Shown here piece by piece: positions 18,524-26,800 of a stretch of 64,000 nucleotides of DNA. Source of the stretch: Bin55 sp965220235. GTDB lineage: Bacteria; Pseudomonadota; Gammaproteobacteria; Pseudomonadales; Azotimanducaceae. Location: positions 2,046,001 through 2,110,000 of the forward strand of contig OZ244815.1 in the NCBI GenBank assembly GCA_965220235.1, in the 5' to 3' direction. A model generated the notes under the pieces. That model was not told where the DNA came from, did not search any database, and worked only from the letters and a program-made list of their open reading frames with translations. The position numbers and the translations under genes were made by a program. Every line of letters starts with the position of its first letter. The first letter of the stretch is position 1.

Positions 18524-19564
18524 CTAGCGCGTTTCGCCTCGAGCGAACGCCGCAATGCTGACCGCTGTTTGACGCGCTATATCTGGACATGCGGACGGAA
18601 ATATCTCCGCTCCATGGGTTGTACCCATCACTTGTCGACAATACGCTTGAACACCCGCGCTGAGAAGCAATCTATAGAAATTGATACCCTCGTCGCGGAG
18701 CGGGTCGCACTCGTTCACACTGATCATCGTTGGTGGTAGTCCGGTCACGTCTTCCGCTTTTGCAAAACCCGGCCACGCTAACGGATTTTCGTTATTCAGC
18801 TCATCGATGCCGTAGGCCATCGCACCCCGATTGTTGTGAAGATCAAGCAAAATTCCATTGTTCTCGATCGACGACGGGTTCTCATCGAGTGGCCATCGAC
18901 CAGCGATATAAGGGCATAACGCATACAGCCCCTTTATGCGGTCGACGTCGCCATCCTTCAAGAGTTGCATGCCGGTTGCTAACGTCAAATTTCCACCTCC
19001 ACTCTCCCCGGCAACAATGATGTTGTCCGGATCGAAGTTCAACTCGCCAGCCAGTTCCGGTAGTTGCCGAAGAACGGAAACACAATCGTTCAGACCCGCC
19101 GGATAGGGCGCAATCTCCGGCACAGACGACGGTGTCAGACAGTTACGGAAGTCGATCATGACGACTACAACATTGTTCGACGCGATGATCTTTCCCCATG
19201 CGCGGTAGTTGCCGTAGAAACATGACATCGTCTGCATACCACCACCGTGAACGTAGTAAATGCAAGGGAGTACGTCAGCCGATTCAGGTCGAATGACCTG
19301 CAGATTAACCGTGTTGCCGTCAGGTTGTGAAACAGCAGTTCGTTTGCTGACAGTGAGCCCACTTTGCGGTGCAACTGGCTCTGCATCCACCCCCTCGAAT
19401 ATTGCTTCTAACTGAGCGACCTGCGCTAGACCCGCAGGTGAATTCGCTGCTTCCACCAATTGCTCGCGACTGCTCGCATCGCCTGGATTCCGCATGGGAG
19501 GCATCGCGGCCAACATTTGCTTTAAACGCGGATCAATACGTGGGTCGTCAGCAGTATTCGGCAT
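18524..19564 (-). CDS. Alpha/beta hydrolase-fold esterase, HSL (lipase/esterase group IV) type
   Basis: A 346-residue cytoplasmic esterase. The oxyanion-hole motif HGGG is in IYYVHGGGMQT, the nucleophile Ser in GESGGGN, the acid in NECDPLRDEG and the His in THGAEIF, the full set for hormone-sensitive-lipase-like enzymes acting on short or medium acyl esters. ATG 19564 is chosen because AGAGGA lies at good distance upstream and the first residues match the family; an in-frame extension to 19630 adds 22 unlikely residues. The tnpB element ends about 80-100 bases upstream, so the insertion may have cut the gene off from its original promoter. Confidence 0.9.
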   Translation of the reverse strand: MPNTADDPRIDPRLKQMLAAMPPMRNPGDASSREQLVEAANSPAGLAQVAQLEAIFEGVDAEPVAPQSGLTVSKRTAVSQPDGNTVNLQVIRPESADVLPCIYYVHGGGMQTMSCFYGNYRAWGKIIASNNVVVVMIDFRNCLTPSSVPEIAPYPAGLNDCVSVLRQLPELAGELNFDPDNIIVAGESGGGNLTLATGMQLLKDGDVDRIKGLYALCPYIAGRWPLDENPSSIENNGILLDLHNNRGAMAYGIDELNNENPLAWPGFAKAEDVTGLPPTMISVNECDPLRDEGINFYRLLLSAGVQAYCRQVMGTTHGAEIFPSACPDIARQTAVSIAAFARGETR

Positions 19565-19607
19565 GTAGATTCCTCTCGATGAGTGCGAAGTCGAACAAAG
19601 TCCGCAA

Positions 19608-20867
19608 TCATATTGGGCGACAAAATGCATCCTTCAAGAGACACAAGCCAATAAGGTGTGACTGCTCCCCTCCCTCAAGGAAGGGGCTTCCTGCTTCGCG
19701 GGCTACCGCCGGCCATTCGCCGGTCTTACGCAAGCCTCCACAGGCAGAGACGGACAGTCCTGCCGCCTTTAATTTCAAGATCCCCTCAGCCTTGATGTTC
19801 AACGCCGCATTGACATCACGATCGTGCCGATGATGACACGTCGGACACGTCCACGTTCTAACTGACAAAGGCAGTTCAGACACCACTTCGCCGCACGCTG
19901 AGCACTGCTTGCTCGAAGGAAACCACGTATCCACGAACACGACGTGTTTGCCATGCCAAGTCGCCTTGTACCTGAGCTTTCGCACCAGTTCGCCCCATGC
20001 CGCATCGCTGATCGCCTTGGAAAGGCGGCGGTTCTTCAGCATATTGGTCACACGCAAGGTCTCGACACAGATGACTTGGTTCTCGTCCATCAGTTGTCGT
20101 GACAGCTTGTGCTGTGCATCATGCCGTTGGTTCGCGATGCGTTCATGGGCTTTGGCAACGAGGAGACGGGCCTTGTTGCGATTGGCTGAGCCGCGCTGTT
20201 TCCGCGACAACGCCTTCTGCTTGCGACGGAGGTTGCGCATGCCTTTTTCCAGGCAACGCGGGTTCGGTAATTTCACTCCCTCACTCGTGATCGCCAGGTG
20301 TGTCAGTCCCAGGTCAACGCCGACCACGTTATCCTCGTCGATGTGACGATCTGGTTGAGGTAGTTCCTTGCCATCATCGCACAGGATGGACGCGTAATAC
20401 TTGCCGCTCGGACTGCGACTTACGGTCACGGTCTTGATCGTACCAACCAACTCACGGTGCAGCACGGCTTTGACCCCTCCGACCTTCGGCAGATACAGAC
20501 GGTTGCCTTCCACCACGTTCACGCGTTGCGGATAGGCCATGGATTGCTTGCCGAATCTTCGCTTGAAACGCGGGTACCGCGATTGCTTTCTAAAAAACCG
20601 GGTGAAGGCATCATCCAGATGACGCATCGCTTGCTGTAGTGCTTGACTGTCCGCGTCTCTCAACCATACCGTTTCAGGTTGACGCTTGAGCTCGACCAGT
20701 TGATCGAGCGTCATGCGCAACGTGACGTTTTCCTGGCGTTCGCGCCAAGCCGTGCAACGCCACTCCAATGCGTGGTTGTAGACCCACCGGACCGCACCGA
20801 ACTGACACGCCAATGCGTGCTGTTGCGCGGGTGTCGGGTAGAGTCGGACTTTCACGGCTTTGAACAT
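19608..20867 (-). CDS. tnpB: RNA-guided nuclease TnpB (IS605 OrfB)
   Basis: A 419-residue TnpB beginning MFKAVKVRLYPTPAQQ. The RuvC catalytic acids are Asp185 (GVDLGLTH), Glu269 (CVETL) and Asp351 (HDRDVNAALN), and the zinc ribbon is CSAC...CPTC. All are intact, so it may be an active omega-RNA-guided DNA endonuclease, the family from which Cas12 arose. Normal TnpB proteins end shortly after the zinc finger in a region overlapping the element's right end. Here the frame continues past the right-end hairpin (SPFLEGGE) for about 18 more residues before stopping in flanking DNA. The protein is likely tolerant of that tail. Start ATG 20867. Confidence 0.95.
   Translation of the reverse strand: MFKAVKVRLYPTPAQQHALACQFGAVRWVYNHALEWRCTAWRERQENVTLRMTLDQLVELKRQPETVWLRDADSQALQQAMRHLDDAFTRFFRKQSRYPRFKRRFGKQSMAYPQRVNVVEGNRLYLPKVGGVKAVLHRELVGTIKTVTVSRSPSGKYYASILCDDGKELPQPDRHIDEDNVVGVDLGLTHLAITSEGVKLPNPRCLEKGMRNLRRKQKALSRKQRGSANRNKARLLVAKAHERIANQRHDAQHKLSRQLMDENQVICVETLRVTNMLKNRRLSKAISDAAWGELVRKLRYKATWHGKHVVFVDTWFPSSKQCSACGEVVSELPLSVRTWTCPTCHHRHDRDVNAALNIKAEGILKLKAAGLSVSACGGLRKTGEWPAVAREAGSPFLEGGEQSHLIGLCLLKDAFCRPI
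19640..19760 (-). ncRNA. Putative omega-RNA (guide RNA) at the tnpB 3' end
   Basis: In TnpB systems the guide RNA overlaps the end of tnpB and the right end of the element and continues into the flank. The minus-strand transcript here contains the GAAGCCCC...GGGG hairpin (19665-19690) preceded by a G+C-rich foldable stretch. The call is by position and family knowledge; boundaries are approximate. Confidence 0.35.
19665..19690 (-). repeat. Right-end hairpin of the tnpB element
   Basis: CCCC at 19667-19670 pairs with GGGG at 19683-19686, with further pairs (TCC/GGA) inside and one mismatch. It overlaps the tnpB 3' coding region, the usual place for the right-end hairpin. Confidence 0.6.
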
Positions 20868-21090
20868 GCTCGAATCGTAAGAAGGAATCGCTCATTGCGC
20901 AGAACGGATTTAGTGGGTGGTTGAACGTAGTGATGACGACGTTGAAGACTCTCTGATCGGTCGGCGCTGACGACCCAGATTGAACGCGCGGAGGGTCCCA
21001 CATCCGATGTTGAAAAATCTTGTGAAGACGCGCCACACGGGTTCGTCCGTCTACCGTAGAAACATAATTTGTCAAACGATCAGGCAGTGA

Positions 21091-21132
21091 GCGCCTTAGT
21101 TCCCCGCCATGAATGATGGGGTTTTACGGCGC
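21091..21132. repeat. Left-end hairpin of the tnpB element
   Basis: Outer arms GCGCC (21091-21095) and GGCGC (21128-21132) enclose a second stem, CCCCGCCAT / ATGATGGGG, with one mismatch. It lies 224 bases upstream of the tnpB start. The stretch 20868-21090 between it and tnpB shows no gene. Such two-tier hairpins mark IS200/IS605 left ends. Confidence 0.6.
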
Positions 21133-21199
21133 ATCGGATAAGGTATAAAGCTAGTTCTACCAACGTTAAAGCACGATACTCAGGAGAAATTCGGTTTCA

Positions 21200-22012
21200 G
21201 TGAAGGTGATCAGAACCGAACCACTATCACCCGCAATGGGTGTGCGCGTAGATGGTCTCGACCTTAAGAGCGCAAACAACTCTGTTGTAGGTGAACTTCG
21301 AAGCTTGCTGAACGAGCACCACCTCGTGTGTCTCAGCCAGCAGGACCTACACGAGGAGGAACAACAAGCGTTTGGGATGCTCTGGGGTGAATTACTCACA
21401 CATCCAGCCGCTATGAAGCGCAGTAATCCGTACGTGCAGGTTCTCGCTGGCGATGGTAAGGCGAAGAACCGCGCGTTCGGTTCATGGCACTCTGATATGA
21501 CGTGGCACCCCACGCCACCTTGGATTACGATGCTACACGCACGAACCATTCCTGGCTTTGGAGGTGACACTGGGTATGCCAATCAACACCTCGCATGGGA
21601 ATATCTTGATCAAGCGCGCAAAGATCAACGTCGATCCCATCGCCGCTACCTTCCTACAGCTGAACAGCTCCTAAATCTGCGAGCAAACCATACCGGCAAA
21701 GGTTTCGGACCGGAGGTACCCGACTCGATCCATCCAGTCGTCCGTACACACAACGAGAACGGCAAACAAGCGCTATATGTAAATCCGGAATTTACAACTC
21801 ACATCGTTGATATGCCTGAAGAGAAATCGCTCAGCACGTTGTTTCCGCTATGGATTCACGCGATAACCGAAGAGTTCTGCTATCGACATCGTTGGCATCA
21901 AGGAGATATCGTGATCTGGGACAATCGTTCCGTCATGCACACGGCAATTCTTGATTATGACAAACCACGTGCAATGCAACGCGTGGTAGTCAAAGGCGAC
22001 ACGCCAACTTAA
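21200..22012 (+). CDS. TauD/TfdA family Fe(II)/2-oxoglutarate dioxygenase
   Basis: A 270-residue oxygenase. The start shows the TauD/TfdA pattern MGVRVDGLDLKS, the iron ligands are His97-x-Asp99 (WHSDMTW) and distal His247 (SVMHTAIL), and PRAMQRVV supplies the 2-oxoglutarate-binding Arg. The family hydroxylates carbon next to a leaving group in taurine, chlorophenoxyacetates, carnitine precursors and similar small acids. The GTG start at 21200 follows AGGAG by 13 bases; GTG 21206 is an alternative. It heads a run with a lipoprotein gene, enoyl-CoA hydratase, PhyH and two acyl-CoA dehydrogenases. The upstream tnpB element may have supplied or displaced its promoter. Confidence 0.92.
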   Translation: MKVIRTEPLSPAMGVRVDGLDLKSANNSVVGELRSLLNEHHLVCLSQQDLHEEEQQAFGMLWGELLTHPAAMKRSNPYVQVLAGDGKAKNRAFGSWHSDMTWHPTPPWITMLHARTIPGFGGDTGYANQHLAWEYLDQARKDQRRSHRRYLPTAEQLLNLRANHTGKGFGPEVPDSIHPVVRTHNENGKQALYVNPEFTTHIVDMPEEKSLSTLFPLWIHAITEEFCYRHRWHQGDIVIWDNRSVMHTAILDYDKPRAMQRVVVKGDTPT

Positions 22013-22013
22013 T

Positions 22014-22397
22014 TTGCCTCGACTCCATTACTTAGTCTCACTATGCTGCTTGAGCGTGACACTCGTGTCCTGTAGCGAGAGCGACACGATCGGCGATCTT
22101 GAATCGAAGTATCCGATTGAGATTGAAAGCTGTGTTTGCCGATTTCTAGCCTTCGAAGCAGACAGTTATTCCGGCATTCAGTATGACGAGATGCTGTCGG
22201 AGTGTAATACGACTACAAGAAGCGGACACCCTAGTCTACCGCAAGGCATCGAGAGTCATCCCACAATCGAGTCACTGCGTTGCGCGGAAGCCGTCGAGGA
22301 TTGGCAGGAAACTGTCGCAGAAGAACGCGCACAACAGGCATCGAATCGACGAAACTTCGAAGAACTAACTCAAACCCATGACGAAGTACCACCATGA
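22014..22397 (+). CDS. Small predicted lipoprotein of unknown function
   Basis: A 127-residue protein from TTG 22014, one base after the TauD gene's stop, with its own stop overlapping the next ATG by four bases. It has a short hydrophobic signal (LHYLVSLCCLSVTLVSCSES) with lipobox LVSC, so it is probably acylated and periplasm-facing. Three further Cys residues (SCVCRF, LSECN, RCAEA) and a charged, Gln/Glu-rich C-terminal helix are visible. The pattern suggests a disulfide-stabilised helical protein. No family is recognised. Tight coupling to enzymes of acyl-CoA catabolism suggests it serves the same pathway. Confidence 0.7.
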   Translation: MPRLHYLVSLCCLSVTLVSCSESDTIGDLESKYPIEIESCVCRFLAFEADSYSGIQYDEMLSECNTTTRSGHPSLPQGIESHPTIESLRCAEAVEDWQETVAEERAQQASNRRNFEELTQTHDEVPP

Positions 22398-23200
22398 TTG
22401 ATCACGAGTTCTCCGTTACAGAATTCACAGTTGAAGACCATGTCGCTCGCATCACATTGAATCGACCGGAAGCCATGAATTCGCTAAACCCGGAGATTAG
22501 ATGGGAACTCTCAAAGCGATGGGACACAGTTGAAAAAGACCCCGAGATATGGGTCGCGATCGTAACTGGAGCTGGCGAACGGGCGTTTTGTGCAGGTGCG
22601 GATCTCAAGCATCGTTCACGCGAACGAGAGGCAACACCGGAATTGCGGGAAAAATGGCAGCGTATGAACGCTGAAACGAAGTCGCTCCATGAACGATGGT
22701 ATTACCCTAAACCAATCATCGCCGCCGTAAACGGCTTTGCTCTAGGAGGCGGATTGGAGCTAGCTATGTCGTGCGACATCATCGTGGCAGCAGAGCACGC
22801 GGAACTGGGTCTACCTGAACCGAGACGTGGCTTAATTGCGGGCGCGGCGGGCGTCCATCGACTACCGCGACAAATCGGATTAAAGGTCGCGATGGGTTAT
22901 ATGCTGACAGGGCGACACATGTCAGCGCAGCGGGCGTACGAGCTCGGTCTCGTAAATGAAGTGGTGCCAGCAGCTAAACTTCACGAGACGGTAGACTCGT
23001 ACGTTGAGGATATCCTAAAGTGTGCACCCCTATCGGTTCGCGCAACGAAAGAGGCTACGATGCGAGGATTAGATATGCCACTGGCTCAAGCGTACTACAC
23101 ACCGTATGAATCGGAAAGCCGCCGTGCAAAATCACAGGATGCGATCGAAGGACCGCGCGCATTCGCAGAGAAACGCATACCAGATTGGAAAGGAGAGTGA
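22394..23200 (+). CDS. Enoyl-CoA hydratase/isomerase (crotonase) family protein
   Basis: A 268-residue crotonase-fold enzyme. The oxyanion-hole segments are FCAGADLKHR and GFALGGGLELAMSCDI, and LGLPEPRRGLIAGAAG carries one acidic residue of the usual active-site pair. The second catalytic Glu of true hydratases (position in GGGLEL..) is present. It could hydrate a trans-2-enoyl-CoA or act on a related acyl-CoA thioester. ATG 22394 overlaps the lipoprotein stop, and the stop overlaps the PhyH start (TGATG), so translation is coupled on both sides. Confidence 0.92.
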   Translation: MIDHEFSVTEFTVEDHVARITLNRPEAMNSLNPEIRWELSKRWDTVEKDPEIWVAIVTGAGERAFCAGADLKHRSREREATPELREKWQRMNAETKSLHERWYYPKPIIAAVNGFALGGGLELAMSCDIIVAAEHAELGLPEPRRGLIAGAAGVHRLPRQIGLKVAMGYMLTGRHMSAQRAYELGLVNEVVPAAKLHETVDSYVEDILKCAPLSVRATKEATMRGLDMPLAQAYYTPYESESRRAKSQDAIEGPRAFAEKRIPDWKGE

Positions 23201-24342
23201 TGACAACCGAAGCAGTGACTGCGGCAGCAGACATCGAGACTTACTGCGACGAAGGTACGGAACGGGCACTCGCTCTCGGTAATCGTGGTCCGCTGTTGTT
23301 CGACCAGCACGGTAATGTCGACGAAGAAATTCTCAGAGCCTACCATGAAATCGGTTTCTATGTGTTTGAGCAAGCGGTCACGACAGAAGAAATCAGTGAG
23401 ATCCGAGCAGAACTCAACAACGTGCTCTCAAGAGCACCGATTGACTCTAAATCGACCGTGGATGCGAACGGAAACGCGGCGTCCGGCAGCGAGTTTAAAT
23501 ATCGGTCATTCAGTTTCGCGAAACCACTTTCCGACCCGTATGGCGGAACCGACGCCGCGAACGGTCGCTACGAAGCTAAGATGAGTGAGCCGACGCCTGC
23601 AAACGATGCGCCCGGCGAAACGATCTTTTTTATTTCCGGCATGTGTCAGCTCATGGATTCGTGTTTGCGCCACTACGGCAATCCACGGCTTCTAAAAGTC
23701 GCCGAAACCATCAACGGTCCAGACTTCACACCTTTCACCGACGGAATTTGGATCAAAGAACCAGAACTCGGTACTTCCGTCGCATGGCACCAAGACGGTA
23801 CGACGCTTTGGCAGAGCCCCGATTGGCACGAAGACATACATGGCTTCAACTTCATGACGCAGCTCTACGACACCACCGCCGAGAATGCGCTATGGGTGGT
23901 ACCTGGGTCGCACAAACTTGGCAAAATCGATATCCGCAAACGCGTAACGGAAGCGGGTACCGATAGACTTTCCGAAGCGGTACCGATGTTGTGTAAGGCT
24001 GGGGATGTCGCCATTTGCAATCGTCAAGTGCTTCATGGTAGCTTTGCAAATACATCATCGCAACGGCGAGTCACAGTCGTCCATGGCTTTCACATGCGCA
24101 CCTCGGTCCTTGGTGCAAAAACGTCGTTTCCTGCCGGAAACTCTGTTCGCTACGATGAAGAACGCGTCCGTCGTAGTTCACGGCTGATCCCATTAGCGAT
24201 TGACGCACGTCGCCAACATTTCGCAGACGAAGAACCCTATGTTTATCGACCTCTAGTGGACGAAATCGAACAAAACCGGTTAAACGAAGAGACTCGCGAG
24301 ACGTTACTAAAGAACTACAACATGTACTCGTTGGGACTTTGA
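23200..24342 (+). CDS. Phytanoyl-CoA dioxygenase (PhyH) family protein
   Basis: A 380-residue Fe(II)/2-oxoglutarate oxygenase from ATG 23200, which overlaps the preceding stop and follows AAAGGAGA; a TTG 15 bases upstream is less likely. Iron ligands are His197-x-Asp199 (AWHQDGTTLW) and distal His279 (VLHGSFAN), with SSQRRVTVVHGF as the Arg segment. The pattern is closest to bacterial PhyH proteins acting on acyl-CoA or other branched substrates. Its place between enoyl-CoA hydratase and acyl-CoA dehydrogenases supports alpha-hydroxylation of an acyl-CoA ester as the job, by inference. Confidence 0.92.
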   Translation: MTTEAVTAAADIETYCDEGTERALALGNRGPLLFDQHGNVDEEILRAYHEIGFYVFEQAVTTEEISEIRAELNNVLSRAPIDSKSTVDANGNAASGSEFKYRSFSFAKPLSDPYGGTDAANGRYEAKMSEPTPANDAPGETIFFISGMCQLMDSCLRHYGNPRLLKVAETINGPDFTPFTDGIWIKEPELGTSVAWHQDGTTLWQSPDWHEDIHGFNFMTQLYDTTAENALWVVPGSHKLGKIDIRKRVTEAGTDRLSEAVPMLCKAGDVAICNRQVLHGSFANTSSQRRVTVVHGFHMRTSVLGAKTSFPAGNSVRYDEERVRRSSRLIPLAIDARRQHFADEEPYVYRPLVDEIEQNRLNEETRETLLKNYNMYSLGL

Positions 24343-24398
24343 AACGGACGGTCTACACACTAGAGACGTAGTCAACGTACACTCTATTCGATAAGTAG

Positions 24399-25529
24399 AT
24401 GACGGCATACGCATTCACCGACGAGCAGTTACAGCTCAGAGAGTCAGTACGACGATACCTTAATGACCACGGGACGGTACTTCGAACGCGCGAGCTAATG
24501 GACGATCCAGAAGGCTTCGATCAACCGTCGTTCCAAGGACTCTTTAACGAACTTGGCGTTGGTGGTGTGCACGTGCCCGAGGAGTTCGGCGGAGCTGGTC
24601 TCGGTTATGTCGAGTTATGTATCGTGCTTGAGGAGATGGGACGCTCGCTCTTTCCGTCACCTTATCTTTCGTCGAGCGTACTCGCCGCAAACTCGGTGTT
24701 GTTAGCAGGGACACTCGAACAAAAAGCAGAGCTGTTACCTCCGATTGCATCCGGGGCTCAAGTCGCTACCGTCGCGCTTTATGAAGAAAGCAACCTCACA
24801 GATATCGGTAACGTCACGCAATGCGTTGTCGATAACTCGTTTACAGGTGTCAAATCGTTCGTTACGGATGGTCACGTCGTAGACCAGATCATTCTCGTAG
24901 CGAAGCACAACGAAAATCCCAACGGTAAACCTAAATTCTGGCTTTCAAGATCGGACGATCCTGGCATCACCTGCACTAGTATGACATCCATCGATACCAC
25001 TCGACGGATCTCACGTGTTTCATTTGAAAACGTGAAAGTCGAACCGCTGGGCGACGTCGAAGCTGACTTCAGTGTTTTCGACCAATTCATCGATTTCGCG
25101 TTAGTAGCACTCGCGAACGAAATGGTCGGCGGCGCACAGTGGCTTCTCGAAAGCTGTGTCGATTACGCGAATAATCGCGTGCAATTCGGTCGTCCGATCA
25201 GTTCGATGCAAGCCATCAAACATAAATGTGCCGATCTTCTGCTCGAAATAGAGCTCGCTAAATCTGGCGCTTACCGTGCGGCTCAAGCGATTGCCGACGA
25301 CGACCCGGCTTTACCTGTATACGCTAGCACCGCCAAAGCCGCCGCAAACGACGCTTATATGCTAGCCGCAGCTGACGCGATTCAGATTCACGGCGGTATC
25401 GGGTTTACATGGGATAACGACACGCACCTTTGGTTTAAGCGTGCGAAGAGTTCACAGGTCCTGCTCGGTACATCCGAGATTCACCGTGACCAGATGCTCG
25501 AGCGCGTCGATTTATTGGAGGTAGGTTAG
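24399..25529 (+). CDS. Acyl-CoA dehydrogenase, first of an adjacent pair
   Basis: A 376-residue FAD-dependent acyl-CoA dehydrogenase. Family marks are the N-terminal helical part (FTDEQLQLRESVRRYL), VHVPEEFGGAGLGYVELC, the mid-domain, and the C-terminal QIHGGIGFTWDNDTHLWFKRAK with SSQVLLGTSEIHRD. It is a few bases upstream of a second acyl-CoA dehydrogenase of different sequence. In steroid side-chain degradation, such neighbouring pairs form alpha2-beta2 enzymes in which only one chain binds FAD fully. That arrangement is possible here, not shown. Start ATG 24399; the gap to PhyH is 56 bases. Confidence 0.92.
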   Translation: MTAYAFTDEQLQLRESVRRYLNDHGTVLRTRELMDDPEGFDQPSFQGLFNELGVGGVHVPEEFGGAGLGYVELCIVLEEMGRSLFPSPYLSSSVLAANSVLLAGTLEQKAELLPPIASGAQVATVALYEESNLTDIGNVTQCVVDNSFTGVKSFVTDGHVVDQIILVAKHNENPNGKPKFWLSRSDDPGITCTSMTSIDTTRRISRVSFENVKVEPLGDVEADFSVFDQFIDFALVALANEMVGGAQWLLESCVDYANNRVQFGRPISSMQAIKHKCADLLLEIELAKSGAYRAAQAIADDDPALPVYASTAKAAANDAYMLAAADAIQIHGGIGFTWDNDTHLWFKRAKSSQVLLGTSEIHRDQMLERVDLLEVG

Positions 25530-25536
25530 TTAGGCA

Positions 25537-26781
25537 ATGGAATGGAATGAAACGGCGGTCAGGAACGAACTTCGATCGTTTCTAGAGTCCAGCTGGGACC
25601 CTAATGCGGATTTGCTCGACTGGCGCAACAAACTGATTGACGCGGGTTGGGGCATGCCTAGCTGGCCAGAACGCTGGTACGGTCGAAACATGCCATTGAG
25701 CTTGCAGAGTGTCGTTGCCGACGAGTTTGCCCGCGTCGGCGCAGTGTCCGTCGCTCGTACCGGCATTCGACTGTTGGCGGCCGAGACGTTGCTTGCCCAT
25801 GGTAATGACGCACAACGGGAACGCTATCTCCGCAAGATCTTGACGGGAGAAGAAATTTGGTGCCAGTTATTCAGTGAACCGGGAAGTGGTTCCGACCTTG
25901 CTGGCTCAACGACACGAGCGGAATTGGTAGGCGATAACTGGGTTATCAACGGCCAGAAGGTATGGACAACCTCAGCCCATCACGCTGATTTCGGCTTGTT
26001 ATTGGCGCGACATGATTGGGACGTACCTAAGCATCAAGGGTTGTCTTATTTCATTCTCGATTTTCACCAACCAGGCGTTGACGTTCATCCCCTCAAGCAA
26101 ATGAATGGATACGCATCGTTCAATCAGGTGTTCTTCAACGATGCCAAGGTACCGCGTAGTGATCAAGTCGGTGAAGATGGCGATGGCTGGCAGATTGCGA
26201 TGACGACCCTCATGCATGAACGACGCAACGCGGGCAACATTTTCGTTGAAACTCGGCGCCGCGGCATCTTCAGTGGCACGATCTACGAGCAGGAAGCTGA
26301 GGAAAACAAAATCTTGCTTGAGCCGTACACTTGGTATCCCCAACGTGCCGGGCGTGTAGATCTCGTACTACCTCGCGCTCGAACCACCGGCGCGATCAAC
26401 GACCCCACCGCCCGTCAAGAAATTGCCAAGTTGCTCATCATGTCTCGGTGTGCCGAGTGGACCGCTTTGCGTGCTCGCGCTGCACAACAACAAGGTCAGC
26501 CACAAGGTCCTGAGGGATCGCTCGGAAAGTTGGCTGGAAGCAACATCGCTCGCCAGGCAGCTAAGGTCCATACATTAATGACAGGTATCGACGCAATGAC
26601 ATCAGGAGAAGATAGTCCGGAATCCGGAATCATCGCGGAAATACTCCTTTCCGTTCCCGCTATCTCAATTGCCGGTGGGACTGATGAGATTCAGCGCAAC
26701 ATCATCAGCGAAAGGGTTTTAGGTATGCAAAAGGAACCACGCATGGATACCGGTCCCTTTAAGGATGTGCGAAAGAACTAG
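25537..26781 (+). CDS. Acyl-CoA dehydrogenase, second of an adjacent pair
   Basis: A 414-residue acyl-CoA dehydrogenase beginning at ATG 25537, seven bases after the first. It has CQLFSEPGSGSDLAGSTTRA (FAD-binding and substrate region), NGQKVWTTSAHHADF and the C-terminal SIAGGTDEIQRNIISERVLGM. It is longer than the first chain, with an added stretch around the middle (EENKILLEPYTWYPQRAGR) that separates the beta-domain from the C-terminal helices. The pair is cotranscribed, so a heteromeric enzyme is the natural guess. It faces the SDR operon convergently with only 19 bases between. Confidence 0.92.
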   Translation: MEWNETAVRNELRSFLESSWDPNADLLDWRNKLIDAGWGMPSWPERWYGRNMPLSLQSVVADEFARVGAVSVARTGIRLLAAETLLAHGNDAQRERYLRKILTGEEIWCQLFSEPGSGSDLAGSTTRAELVGDNWVINGQKVWTTSAHHADFGLLLARHDWDVPKHQGLSYFILDFHQPGVDVHPLKQMNGYASFNQVFFNDAKVPRSDQVGEDGDGWQIAMTTLMHERRNAGNIFVETRRRGIFSGTIYEQEAEENKILLEPYTWYPQRAGRVDLVLPRARTTGAINDPTARQEIAKLLIMSRCAEWTALRARAAQQQGQPQGPEGSLGKLAGSNIARQAAKVHTLMTGIDAMTSGEDSPESGIIAEILLSVPAISIAGGTDEIQRNIISERVLGMQKEPRMDTGPFKDVRKN

Positions 26782-26800
26782 CTGATTGGCTAGATGTAGC

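Larger units (their letters stand above)
19640..21140 (-). mobile_element. IS200/IS605-superfamily element carrying only tnpB (IS1341-like)
   Basis: A single tnpB on the minus strand is bracketed by hairpins: a right-end candidate near 19665-19690 and a left-end candidate at 21091-21132. No tnpA (Y1 transposase) is present, so movement would need one in trans. Elements of this type have subterminal hairpins and no inverted repeats or target duplications. The exact ends are estimates. The element sits between the esterase and a TauD gene, and its coding region looks richer in G+C than the flanks, as expected for acquired DNA. Confidence 0.75.

Noticed and set aside
19369..19833. A 154-residue plus-strand frame running across the esterase 5' end and the tnpB 3' end.
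   Set aside because: It is a shadow of two recognised minus-strand genes and shows no domain of its own.
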